DNA from: Thermoplasmata archaeon | GTDB lineage: Archaea > Thermoplasmatota > Thermoplasmata > Thermoplasmatales > Thermoplasmataceae | Length of the DNA stretch: 64,000 nucleotides | Direction of reading: 5' to 3' | Assembly: GCA_021797355.1 (NCBI GenBank) | Contig: JAJZZX010000006.1 | Coordinates: forward strand, 56,178-120,177 | Shown: positions 36,028-44,945 of the stretch, one piece after another | Layout: each line of letters begins with the position of its first letter | Position numbering within the stretch: the first letter of the stretch is position 1 | Translations under genes and position numbers: made by a program | The notes under the pieces: generated by a model | The model's input: only the letters and a program-made list of their open reading frames with translations | The model's database searches: none | Told to the model about the DNA's origin: nothing

Positions 36028-37923
36028 ATGGATTTAAATATAGCAATAGGGGGTCCTCAAGGCGGGGGAATTGACACGTCCTCCAACATGATCAACAGGG
36101 CCTTTGCAGAGGCAGGCTATAATGTATTTGGAGTAAGGGAATATCACTCCAATATTAAGGGCAGGCACAGCTACAACCACATAAGAGTAAAGGAAGACCG
36201 CCCAAGATCACTCAAATATCCCGTTGACATCATAGTTGCTCTTGATGCCGACACAATTTTTGAGCATCTTGAGGACGTTGGCCCCGGAACAAAGATAATT
36301 TATGACAGGAGCTTTGAAAGCTCTGACCTTTCCCAGGCCAGAATGATTATGCGGGATACCGCCAGGAGAATTAAGGAGAGGCTTGATGGTGCAGGCTTTC
36401 CGAATACTGTCAAGGGTGCAGTAGCGTACATGAAATCACAGGGTGGAGTTCCAATTGCAGTTCCTTTTAATGATGTTGTTGCAGCCGCAACATCAGAGGG
36501 CCCGGCATCCAGATATTTCAATACACTGGGGTCAGCAGTAACCCTTTCCATAGCCGGCCTTGACAAGAAATTTACGATTGAAGCAATTAAACAAGTGTTT
36601 TCTAACAAGGAGAAGGTAGTAGCGGAGAATGTGAAGGTCGTCGAAGGGGCTTACAGATACGCTGCTGAAAACGGGATGGCTGGAACACCATTGAAGGTCC
36701 TCCCAAAGAAAAAGAGATTCCTGCTCACCGGAAATGATGGATCAGCGATAGGCAAACTGATGGGCGGTCTAAGATTCCAGACATATTACCCCATAACTCC
36801 GGCCAGTGATGAGAGTTCAATACTCGAGGAGCATGAGGATTTTGCATTCATTGAAGCTGAGAAGAAGAGGCTCAAGAAGGGTGGCGTAGTGGTTGTCCAG
36901 ACTGAGGATGAGATATCGGCTGTGACCATGGCACAGGGAGCGGCACTTACAGGGGCCAGATCCTCAACTGCCACCAGCGGCCCTGGTTTCTCACTTATGG
37001 CTGAAGGCATTGGTTTTGCGGGGATGGATGAAGTTCCTGTGGTTGTAACGCTTTACCAGAGGGGTGGCCCTAGTACCGGTCTTCCAACAAGGAACGGGCA
37101 GTCAGATCTTCTCTTTGCCCTGAATACAGGCCATGGGGAGTTCCCAAGAATTGTCCTTTCGTCCGGGGATGTTGAGGAATGTATATATGATGCAATGAAA
37201 GCCCTCAATTATGCTCAGCGGTACCAGCTTCCGGTCATACATCTTATTGACAAGAACCTCGCCAATTCCACAGATCTGGTGCCAGAGATAGACCTCAAGC
37301 GCGTTCCTGTTCCTCAGACTCTGAGAACGGAGCCGTTGCCGGATTTCCACAGGTACACGCTGAAAACTGAAAACGGTATCTCACCCATGGGATATCTTGG
37401 AAAGGACATATTCTGGATGACAGGCGATGAACATGACGAACTTGGCCATGTGACTGAAGACACAGAAATGAGGGATGCCCAAATGAGGAAGAGGTTCAAG
37501 AAGCTTGAAACCGCCCTCAGTGAGATTCCACAGAATGACATGGCAGTCTTATACGGCCCACAAAATGCCGATATCACCTTCGTGACATGGGGAAGTCAGA
37601 AGGGCCCCATACTTGACGTAATGGAGGATCTAAAAGCGGAAGGCATTTCAGCTAACCTGCTCTACCTGAAGATGTTCATGCCGTTTCCAACCCAGTTTGT
37701 TAAGGGAATCCTTGAAAAGGCAAAGCTTGTAATTGACGTTGAGAGCAATATGCTTGCACAGGCTGCCAAGGTCATAAAGCTTAACACTGGCATAGAGATA
37801 GAGAAGGCTATTTTGAAATACAATGGCAGGCACATGACAGAAGATGAAATCCTGAAAGCTGCAAAGGATATCTATGAGGGAAAAACAAAGGAAGAAGTAG
37901 AGGTGTTAGAGAATGGCGCATAA
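36028..37923 (+). CDS. porA: 2-oxoacid:ferredoxin oxidoreductase, fused gamma-alpha subunit
   Basis: 631 residues. The gamma domain comes first (MDLNIAIGGPQGGGIDTSS), then the alpha pyrimidine-binding domain with FQTYYPITPASDESSILEE and the TSGPGFSLMAEGIGFAGM signature near residue 330. The fused architecture matches the archaeal two-subunit 2-oxoacid oxidoreductases that oxidise pyruvate or 2-oxoglutarate to acyl-CoA. Start 36028 fits the family; a TTTATAATCC box lies about 26 bases upstream. The beta subunit overlaps by 11 bases. Exact 2-oxoacid preference unknown. Confidence 0.93.
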   Translation: MDLNIAIGGPQGGGIDTSSNMINRAFAEAGYNVFGVREYHSNIKGRHSYNHIRVKEDRPRSLKYPVDIIVALDADTIFEHLEDVGPGTKIIYDRSFESSDLSQARMIMRDTARRIKERLDGAGFPNTVKGAVAYMKSQGGVPIAVPFNDVVAAATSEGPASRYFNTLGSAVTLSIAGLDKKFTIEAIKQVFSNKEKVVAENVKVVEGAYRYAAENGMAGTPLKVLPKKKRFLLTGNDGSAIGKLMGGLRFQTYYPITPASDESSILEEHEDFAFIEAEKKRLKKGGVVVVQTEDEISAVTMAQGAALTGARSSTATSGPGFSLMAEGIGFAGMDEVPVVVTLYQRGGPSTGLPTRNGQSDLLFALNTGHGEFPRIVLSSGDVEECIYDAMKALNYAQRYQLPVIHLIDKNLANSTDLVPEIDLKRVPVPQTLRTEPLPDFHRYTLKTENGISPMGYLGKDIFWMTGDEHDELGHVTEDTEMRDAQMRKRFKKLETALSEIPQNDMAVLYGPQNADITFVTWGSQKGPILDVMEDLKAEGISANLLYLKMFMPFPTQFVKGILEKAKLVIDVESNMLAQAAKVIKLNTGIEIEKAILKYNGRHMTEDEILKAAKDIYEGKTKEEVEVLENGA

Positions 37924-38839
37924 TTTCAAGAATGATGTAACAGTCGACTGGTGCCCTGGTTGTGGTGATTTTGGTATACTTACCTCCATAACACAGGCGC
38001 TTGGGGAAATGAATTTCAATGGAAATGATGTTGTGGCTATTTCGGGCATAGGGTGTTCGGGAAAGACCCCCCACTACCTGAATATGGGAGGTGTTCACAC
38101 CCTTCACGGCAGATCAATACCATATGCCACTGGAGTAAAGCTTGCAAACCCAAGGCTCAAGGTTATAGTTCCAAGCGGTGATGGCGATATGCTTGGCATT
38201 GGTGCAGGCCACTTTGTTGCGGAAGGGAGGCGAAACACAGGTCTTACGCTAATCATCTATGACAATGAGGTGTACGGCCTGACAAAGGGTCAAGCAGCTC
38301 CTACAATGCAGCTCGGCGAAAAAACTAAGAGCCTGGCGAGGCCAAATGTCTTCGGGAAGGTCAACCCCATCACCCTTGCACTTTCTTCTGGATATTCATT
38401 CGTGGCCAGAGGTTTCAGCTTTGACATGAAGCAGCTTAAGGAGCTCATAAAGATGGCTGTAATGCATGATGGATCATCCGTTATTGATGTCCTGCAGCCT
38501 TGCCCGACATACAACAACGTTAACACCATGGAATGGTACAGGGAGAGGGTTTATAAGCTGGATGAAGACAAGAACTGGAACCCTGTGATAAATCCAGGTG
38601 AGGAAAGCACAATTGATGAGAAGTTCCAGAAAGCTTATCAGAAGGGGTTAGAATGGGGAGACAGGATTCCTACCGGGGTGTTCTATGACAACAGGACAAT
38701 ACCAAGCTTTACCAAGAGACTGGCTGAATTTGTTCCCAACTATCTTGAAAATCCGCCTTCAGAGCAGATTGTCGCTGCTACAGACGGATACACGAACGTT
38801 GATCCATACGTGACGTTTGCAGACAAGATTATACAGTAA
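37913..38839 (+). CDS. porB: 2-oxoacid:ferredoxin oxidoreductase, beta subunit
   Basis: 308-residue thiamine-diphosphate subunit. WCPGCGDFGIL and GIGCSGKTPHYL supply cysteines near the cofactor and iron-sulfur cluster; IVPSGDGDMLGIGAGHFVAEGRRN is the TPP motif (GDGD ... N). Four-cysteine cluster coordination is as in archaeal two-subunit enzymes. Co-translated with the alpha subunit. Confidence 0.94.
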   Translation: MAHNFKNDVTVDWCPGCGDFGILTSITQALGEMNFNGNDVVAISGIGCSGKTPHYLNMGGVHTLHGRSIPYATGVKLANPRLKVIVPSGDGDMLGIGAGHFVAEGRRNTGLTLIIYDNEVYGLTKGQAAPTMQLGEKTKSLARPNVFGKVNPITLALSSGYSFVARGFSFDMKQLKELIKMAVMHDGSSVIDVLQPCPTYNNVNTMEWYRERVYKLDEDKNWNPVINPGEESTIDEKFQKAYQKGLEWGDRIPTGVFYDNRTIPSFTKRLAEFVPNYLENPPSEQIVAATDGYTNVDPYVTFADKIIQ

Positions 38840-38859
38840 TTCTAACCACTTTTTCCATT

Positions 38860-39465
38860 CTACATTATTTTTATTCCAGTTATTCCAGTGAATGCCAGAA
38901 CCAGAAATAGCGCTCCGAATATTGATAGCGAGATTACACTGAAGATCTTGACCCCCATGAGAACCTGCTTCTCATATTTCATTGACGCATAACGGATAAG
39001 GGATGAAAGAAAGGATGTCCATATGATGATGCCCACGAACAGAAACGCCATTGTTATAATGCCAAATGTCTGCAGGATGCTGAGGCCAGCAGTTAGCCAC
39101 CACGCTATCTGCAATGGATTCACAAGTCCAATTGTCAACCCTGTCAGATATCCAGATGCTAGAACCCGATCAGGCGGAGATGCCGAGCTGGATCGGAAAA
39201 TAACATATGCGAGGTAAAGAAAAAACACTGATCCAACTATGTAAATGTAGTCATCATATCTGGCAAGTTCAAGGGTCCTTCCCAAAGTTAGGATTATTAT
39301 CATCAGTGTGAAATCTGCCGTCATTGCCCCAAGCCCCACGGCAAAACCCCTCATAGCTGAAGCAAGTGATCTCTGTACCATAACTGCTGTGACTGGGCCA
39401 GGCGGACCTGCCAGTGATATTCCCAGGAGTATCCCCACACCTGCCAGCAGCGTTGGATCCATCAT
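38860..39465 (-). CDS. LysE/RhtB-family amino-acid exporter
   Basis: 201 residues, six membrane helices. The N-terminal GPPGPVTAVMVQRSLASAM with charged residue loop and GLTIGLVNPLQIAWW are the LysE signature. Exports amino acids or similar small solutes; substrate unknown. Divergent from the methyltransferase gene at 39522 and convergent with the oxidoreductase. Confidence 0.88.
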   Translation of the reverse strand: MMDPTLLAGVGILLGISLAGPPGPVTAVMVQRSLASAMRGFAVGLGAMTADFTLMIIILTLGRTLELARYDDYIYIVGSVFFLYLAYVIFRSSSASPPDRVLASGYLTGLTIGLVNPLQIAWWLTAGLSILQTFGIITMAFLFVGIIIWTSFLSSLIRYASMKYEKQVLMGVKIFSVISLSIFGALFLVLAFTGITGIKIM

Positions 39466-39490
39466 TTTGTGGAATAGTTAATCAGAGCCT

Positions 39491-39500
39491 AAATTTAAAT
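39491..39500 (+). promoter_or_regulatory. TATA box of the class I methyltransferase gene
   Basis: AAATTTAAAT, centred about 26 bases before the ATG at 39522. It selects that start over a longer frame beginning inside lysE on the opposite strand. Confidence 0.55.
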
Positions 39501-39521
39501 AAATTGGGCGACATAACACCC

Positions 39522-40166
39522 ATGTTGAAAATAGCCCAGATAAGACCTGACTTCAAAGGCAAGGAGAGATTGCTGGAATACCTCAACACCGATAGCGATG
39601 AGATTGAAAGGTCATTCAGACTTGCATTTGAAGTAATCCAGCAGGTAGATCAGGAAATAGGTGACAGGAACTACTGGCAGCTGTCATACCCCGAGGTCTC
39701 ATGGCTTTATGCTGCAGTTGAAATTCTGCCTTCAAAGGTCACTGTTGAGACTGGCGTAGGATCGGGTGTCTCTAGCCTGACCATACTTAAGGCATCAGAA
39801 GACTTTCAAGGGAGGCTATTCAGCTTTGACCTTGGCAAGAAATACGGGGAATCGCAGGAGATGCCAGTGGGATATCTTGTTCCCAGGGAATACAGAGACA
39901 GGTGGAGCCTGATCATCGGCAACACCAGGGATACCCTGCCTGTGAAGATTGGCGAAATTCCCCAGGCAGATATCTTCCTTCACGATTCTGACCACAGCTA
40001 TGATCACGTTATGTTTGAACTGGAGACCATGCTTCCCAGAATGAAGCGCAGATTTCTGATAATTGTAGACAATTATGACTGGAGCGAAGCCCCAAGGGAT
40101 TTTGCCAAGAAACATGGCCTAAACCTTATCCATATGGCTGATGACATGTGCTTCATTTTCCCTTGA
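39522..40166 (+). CDS. Class I SAM-dependent methyltransferase (Methyltransf_24-like)
   Basis: 214 residues. Motif I VTVETGVGSGVSSLTIL near residue 63, then LFSFDLGKKYGES and DIFLHDSDHSYDHVMFELE, which places an Asp-His pair as in metal-dependent CmcI-type enzymes. Acceptor unknown. The ATG at 39522 gives a leaderless message. Monocistronic between lysE and cdc6. Confidence 0.8.
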   Translation: MLKIAQIRPDFKGKERLLEYLNTDSDEIERSFRLAFEVIQQVDQEIGDRNYWQLSYPEVSWLYAAVEILPSKVTVETGVGSGVSSLTILKASEDFQGRLFSFDLGKKYGESQEMPVGYLVPREYRDRWSLIIGNTRDTLPVKIGEIPQADIFLHDSDHSYDHVMFELETMLPRMKRRFLIIVDNYDWSEAPRDFAKKHGLNLIHMADDMCFIFP

Positions 40167-40324
40167 GCAAAATACATGCCGCCATTCCTCCATTCAACAG
40201 CCTGCAATATCATCCTGCTAGATTTTCAGTGGTTTAGCGGTTACCACATGCGCAGGAAGGGGGACTAAGATATCAGGACATCAGAGTTGGGTAGTTTTTA
40301 GCAGGGAAATAATCTCAAGCCGGG

Positions 40325-41635
40325 TCATTCCCTGCTGGGCTCGCTTCCGCTGAAGTCAGAAAACGCCTTGTCGAGGGAATCAAGCGTCATTTCAGGCTGC
40401 GCCCCGTCAAGGTTCTCGAACCTGGACTGCCTGGATATCCTGGAGCCCATGAAATGGGAAAGGTTGGAATCCTCCATAAGGTACCGTTTGAACTGGCCCG
40501 TGTCTCCAAGGACCCTTATGAAGCGTGTGCGCCCATACCTCCCCATGCTTCTTGTCGTTGATGAGAGCAATCCAAATTCCTCTAGCTCTGAAAGTATGTC
40601 GCTTACCCTTCTTGAGGAAAGTGGTATAAAACCGAGCTCAGTGCATATGTTCCTGTAATTCTCGAATATCTCCCCTGTGATCATTAGCCGCTTGCTCAAC
40701 TCCTGAGTCACAACAGAACTAAGAAGAACCATTTTTGACTGCAGGGGAAGGCTGGAAATGGCTGCATGTACAACATTCATCTCGTATCTGTCCCTTGCTT
40801 CATAAACTTCTTTATCGGTTACCTTCTCTCTGTTTTCCCTGACAGCGATCTCTATTGATATTCTCATAAGATCAAGGGCCTTTCTTGCATCGCCATGCTC
40901 CTGAGCCCCTATGGCAGAGCAGAGGTTAAGTGCTGATTCATCAATGGATCCTTCCTTTACTAGCCCCTTCAGTCGATAAGATATTATGTCCTTAAGCTGC
41001 TGGGCATTGTATGGAGAGAACATTATACTCTCCTGGTTCATTCTGCTCCTAACCCTTGGATCTAGCCTCTCCAAGAAGTTTGCGTCATTAGTTATGCCTA
41101 TTATGGATGCCCTTGCCAGTCTGGAATCGTCAAGTACCTTAAGAATCACGTATAGCGCATCGCTCCCATTCTTCTGTATTAGCTTGTCAACTTCATCAAG
41201 CACTATAACATAATAGATGCGCCTTGAATTAATCCTGCTTACCAGCTCGGTAAAGATTCTGTCCTGTGGCCAGCCAAGCGGAGGTATCTGATCCTCCTCA
41301 TCGGAAGATATTGCGTTGACCATATTGACGAGTATTGAATAAGGCGAATCATATACCTGGCAGTTTACATAACAGACGCTTACCTTTTCAGGCGCCGCCT
41401 CCCTGAGCATTGAAACAACGAATGATGTTGTTGATGTCTTTCCGGTGCCTGTCTTTCCGTAGATGAGCATGTTGGAAGGCCTCATGTCCCTCAATATGCT
41501 GCTCAGGACCTTGACCATGTGATCAATCTCCGATTCCCTGTGAGGGAATGAATCCGGCATGTATGAACTACTTAGCTTTTCAAGATCCCCTGTCAGAAAT
41601 GAGGATTCCGTAGAATATTTTGAGAAAAGATTCAT
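40325..41635 (-). CDS. cdc6: Origin recognition/licensing protein Cdc6/Orc1
   Basis: 436-residue AAA+ initiator. Walker A LIYGKTGTGKTSTTSF, Walker B YVIVLDEVDKL, sensor I IGITNDANF, lid and winged-helix domain (SSRRVSDILSELEEFGLL). ATG at 41635 (MNLFSKYSTESSFL) is preferred; a TATA box near 41671-41680 would start the message about 15 bases before it, while the ATG at 41659 lies too close to the box. I saw no origin recognition box repeats beside the gene, so an origin here is not supported. Confidence 0.95.
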   Translation of the reverse strand: MNLFSKYSTESSFLTGDLEKLSSSYMPDSFPHRESEIDHMVKVLSSILRDMRPSNMLIYGKTGTGKTSTTSFVVSMLREAAPEKVSVCYVNCQVYDSPYSILVNMVNAISSDEEDQIPPLGWPQDRIFTELVSRINSRRIYYVIVLDEVDKLIQKNGSDALYVILKVLDDSRLARASIIGITNDANFLERLDPRVRSRMNQESIMFSPYNAQQLKDIISYRLKGLVKEGSIDESALNLCSAIGAQEHGDARKALDLMRISIEIAVRENREKVTDKEVYEARDRYEMNVVHAAISSLPLQSKMVLLSSVVTQELSKRLMITGEIFENYRNICTELGFIPLSSRRVSDILSELEEFGLLSSTTRSMGRYGRTRFIRVLGDTGQFKRYLMEDSNLSHFMGSRISRQSRFENLDGAQPEMTLDSLDKAFSDFSGSEPSRE

Positions 41636-41721
41636 GGAGATTACCGGTAAGATTCTCATAGCAATCGGCAGTACTAAAATCTTTTTTGATCCGGAACCGT
41701 ACCAACTGCCATATCAAAAGG

Positions 41722-43017
41722 TTAATCTTCATGGTAAGGCATTACCGCCATTTTCTCGCTCTCCATAATCGCACCGACCAGGTACATGGAGCCTGTTACG
41801 AGCGTAAATTCAGAAGATTCTTTTGCTTCACCATATGCCTGAAGCGGGTCTTCCACTACCTTAATGCTGCTGAAAATGCTTTTCCCTATTTCAGCTAGCT
41901 TCTCCGGCCTGACTGCCCTCAGAGGTTCGTTGGGGATCGTGAAGATTACCCTTCCTGAGATCTTTCTGATAGCGTGAAGAAATGAAAATGTGTCCTTATC
42001 AGAAAGCATCCCTATTACAAGTGTGGGTTCTGGCAGCTTGAATTCAGATAAGGAATTGGCAAGGGCATTTGCTGCAGGAGGATTGTGGGCACAATCAACC
42101 ATGACCAGAGGTTCCCGGTTTATGATCTCCATCCTTCCTGGCCATCTTGTATTTTTGATGCCTTTCTCTATCTGTCCCTTGGTTATCCTCAGGTTTTCAA
42201 CCTTTTCAACGGCAAGAACGGCTGATGCTATGTTCCTAACCTGGAATCTGCCGGGCAGGGTTGTCTCAATACGATATTCGTTTACAGGCGTCTCCAACCT
42301 GAAACTGCTTCCAGTGGCGTTCAACTGCAGATCCCTCACGGATGCATCCTTCCATGACAGAACAAGTGGGGAGTTCCTCACCGAGGCAAGCCTTGTTATG
42401 GTGCTAACAACTTCCGGCTTCTGGTCTCCAAGTATGATAGGCCTTCCTGGCTTAATTATTCCTCCTTTCTCAAATGCAATTGACGTCAGTGAACATCCTA
42501 GCTTGTCTGCATGTTCATATCCAATCTGGGTTATTATGCTGGCTTCAGGATCAATTATGTTGGTTGAGTCAAGCCTCCCTCCGAGCCCAACTTCAACGGA
42601 TGCATACTGGGCCTTCTGATCGGCAAAGTACCTGTAAGCCATTATGGTGGTTGTCTCAAAGAAAGTTGGATTCCTGTTCTCAAGGCCTAGCTTTTGAATC
42701 TTGGGCCTGTTTTCATCGATGAACGACTCAATATACTGGTCAGGTATGGTATGTGTATCAAATATGATCCGCTCATTGAATTTCACAAGGTGGGGTGATG
42801 TATACAGGCCGGTGTGGTACTTCTTCCGCAGGATATTGTATATATATGCTGAAGTTGAGCCTTTTCCGTTTGTGCCAGCAACATGGAAAGACCTGAACTC
42901 ATTCTGCGGGTCCCCAAGCATGTGCGCAAATTGCCTGGTTATGGCTAGGTCAAGCTTTATTCCCTCACGTGTAAGGCCGTACAGAAATTTCAGGTTGTCC
43001 GATTCCACGGGACGCAA
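41722..43017 (-). CDS. folC: Bifunctional folylpolyglutamate/dihydrofolate synthase
   Basis: 431-residue Mur-ligase-type ATP enzyme that adds glutamate to folate-type cofactors. P-loop HVAGTNGKGSTSAYI near residue 45, YTSPHLVKFNERI, the VEVGLGGRLDSTNII motif and HNPPAANAL in the C-terminal domain. The TTG start at 43017 and a GTG nine bases later are both possible. In Thermoplasmatales the acceptor may be folate or another pterin. It stands upstream of cdc6 on the same strand. Confidence 0.9.
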   Translation of the reverse strand: MRPVESDNLKFLYGLTREGIKLDLAITRQFAHMLGDPQNEFRSFHVAGTNGKGSTSAYIYNILRKKYHTGLYTSPHLVKFNERIIFDTHTIPDQYIESFIDENRPKIQKLGLENRNPTFFETTTIMAYRYFADQKAQYASVEVGLGGRLDSTNIIDPEASIITQIGYEHADKLGCSLTSIAFEKGGIIKPGRPIILGDQKPEVVSTITRLASVRNSPLVLSWKDASVRDLQLNATGSSFRLETPVNEYRIETTLPGRFQVRNIASAVLAVEKVENLRITKGQIEKGIKNTRWPGRMEIINREPLVMVDCAHNPPAANALANSLSEFKLPEPTLVIGMLSDKDTFSFLHAIRKISGRVIFTIPNEPLRAVRPEKLAEIGKSIFSSIKVVEDPLQAYGEAKESSEFTLVTGSMYLVGAIMESEKMAVMPYHED

Positions 43018-43147
43018 TAGCCGGTTGTCTAAAATATTTATGCAGATTCGGTAGGCATTATTCTATGTCAACATAATATACCGGTTAATTCAGCTGATAT
43101 TAGTCTTTCATCAATGATCCTAAATATGCCAAAGCATTTAAGAGACG

Positions 43148-43864
43148 ATGGAGACAAAACTCATATACCTTGATAATCAGTACCAGAAAGAATGTGACAG
43201 CACTGCAACATGGTTCGAATTCACCGATCTGATAACAGACCAGACAGTCTTTTATCCAACCTCTGACGGGCAGCCAAATGACAGGGGCAAGGTCATCATA
43301 GATGGCAGGGAATACGTCATAGTCGACGCGTGGTCTGATGGCGACAACGTCCATCTCATGTCCCACGATACGTTTCCATCCGACACCAAGGGAAAGAAGG
43401 TCCACCAGATACTGGACTGGGACGTAAGGTATATCCACATGCGATTCAGGACCGCTCTTAAAATAATAAGCGGAATTTCCTATGGTCTTTTTGGCGCAAC
43501 CACACGTATAAATCAGACCTATGACGATCAGGCCTGGTTTGACCTTGAAATGGATGATATCTCCAATGAAGTTGTTGAAAAGCTGTTCCAGGAAGTGAAT
43601 AGGGTTATTTCTTCCAATGTCCAGCCAAGATTCAGATACATCAAGAGGGATCAATTTATTCATGAAGAGGAAATGATGAAAATATGCAAGGGCCGTGTGC
43701 CAGACCTGGATAACATAAGAATTATGGAAATTGACGGTGTGCCGCCGCAGATGGAATTTGGGACTAACGTATCAAATACCAGCGAAATTGGGAAAGTTGA
43801 GTACAAGACAACCCTGGTAAAGGGCAAAATAGGAAGAAGAATAAACATCACACTCACAAAGTAA
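43148..43864 (+). CDS. AlaX-like alanyl-tRNA editing-domain protein lacking zinc ligands
   Basis: 238 residues, shaped like AlaX-M: a small N-terminal barrel (about 1-95) and an editing domain. The usual HxxxH motif of the editing site appears as RFRTALKIISG, so both His are replaced (Arg, Lys). The C-terminal CxxxH appears as MEFGTNVSNTSEIG (Glu and Asn in place of Cys and His). All four zinc ligands are therefore missing, while the surrounding fold, including the FDLEMDDISNE segment, is kept. It cannot be a standard deacylase. Leaderless from CTAAATATG 25 bases upstream. The membrane gene 10 bases on may be a partner. Confidence 0.78.
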   Translation: METKLIYLDNQYQKECDSTATWFEFTDLITDQTVFYPTSDGQPNDRGKVIIDGREYVIVDAWSDGDNVHLMSHDTFPSDTKGKKVHQILDWDVRYIHMRFRTALKIISGISYGLFGATTRINQTYDDQAWFDLEMDDISNEVVEKLFQEVNRVISSNVQPRFRYIKRDQFIHEEEMMKICKGRVPDLDNIRIMEIDGVPPQMEFGTNVSNTSEIGKVEYKTTLVKGKIGRRINITLTK

Positions 43865-43874
43865 ATGGGATAAA

Positions 43875-44945
43875 ATGCCGGGATCAGGAAGGAATATTGA
43901 AGATGCCATAGTGAAGTATGCAGCATTATCAGCTGTTGCCATATCCTCACTCTCATTTCTTCTTGCCATTCCTGGAATGTTCAGGAAGGGTTTCCCACTT
44001 TATGGGCACTCGATGTCTTCCTACTTCCTCTTAAATTTACCGGCCAGCAGCGGGATAATTGCTGCAATAGCCGGTTCAGTTCTATTGTTACTCGCTCTGT
44101 CTGTGCTATCGCTGTCGCGGAAGCCTGCCATCACAATAAAATTTTTGGGAAACAACTCCACGCCACAGTTCTACAGGTACCTGCTGGCCTTCATCTTCAT
44201 TGAAATCATACTTTCAGAACTGATCAATACCGTTGACCCGGCAATAGTCAGCGTGTATCCTTTTGATTCCAGTTTTCCGTCCGTGGTCGCTGCAGCATAT
44301 GCATCCGAGGTCCTCCTCCAGAGCTTGCTTTTCCAGCTGATACCATTATTCGCAGCTGTTGTTGTAATGCTTCTCATCAGGAAAAATCTTCACCTTTCAA
44401 CCCTCTCGAAACTTTCCTTGACGTCCGGAGATGAATATGCCATTGCAATTATTGTTGGCGTCATATTTGCAGTATTCAGTGGGGGGCCTTTCATAGAGCT
44501 CTTATCAGATTTCTTCACGCTTTTTGTCCTGAATGTGATTTTTATAAAGACCGGTTTCCTGAGGGCCTTCCTGGCCAACTTCACCCTGTCTGCTTACAAC
44601 GTTGCTGCTGCATTCCTGTCTCCTTACCCGGATGGGACGCTGCTGCTTACCATATATCTTGTTATAATAGGATTCCTGGGTGCCTACTCCATGTTTGGAA
44701 TGGCAGCAAGGATGTCCGCTGCATCATCTGCTGCCAGGACACAGCAGCAGCCAGAAATAAAACCGCTTTCGCCTGATTATTCTGCACTATTTGTGAGGAG
44801 CTCATGCCAGGAGTGCGGTAATACCACGTTCCATATAATGGACGATATGTCACTGAAATGCACGAAATGTGGAACCATTGTTCCAAAGGGTACCATGGTC
44901 ATTCCGAATATCAGGGTCGAGATGGCGTCACGGCCAAGGACCTGA
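43875..44945 (+). CDS. Polytopic membrane protein with C-terminal zinc ribbon
   Basis: 356 residues. About eight to nine membrane helices fill the first 280 residues, then a linker (RTQQQPEIKPLSPDY) and a cytoplasmic zinc ribbon with CQECGNTTFHIMDDMSLKCTKCG (two CxxC pairs). No known family; helix spacing is vaguely like CPBP proteases, but the EExxxR motif was not seen. It lies 10 bases after the AlaX-like gene. Its end overlaps the convergent MFS gene by 35 bases. Confidence 0.72.
   Translation: MPGSGRNIEDAIVKYAALSAVAISSLSFLLAIPGMFRKGFPLYGHSMSSYFLLNLPASSGIIAAIAGSVLLLLALSVLSLSRKPAITIKFLGNNSTPQFYRYLLAFIFIEIILSELINTVDPAIVSVYPFDSSFPSVVAAAYASEVLLQSLLFQLIPLFAAVVVMLLIRKNLHLSTLSKLSLTSGDEYAIAIIVGVIFAVFSGGPFIELLSDFFTLFVLNVIFIKTGFLRAFLANFTLSAYNVAAAFLSPYPDGTLLLTIYLVIIGFLGAYSMFGMAARMSAASSAARTQQQPEIKPLSPDYSALFVRSSCQECGNTTFHIMDDMSLKCTKCGTIVPKGTMVIPNIRVEMASRPRT

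Noticed and set aside
40166..41720. Replication origin next to cdc6
   Set aside because: No origin recognition box repeats or clear AT-rich unwinding stretch were seen on either side of the gene.
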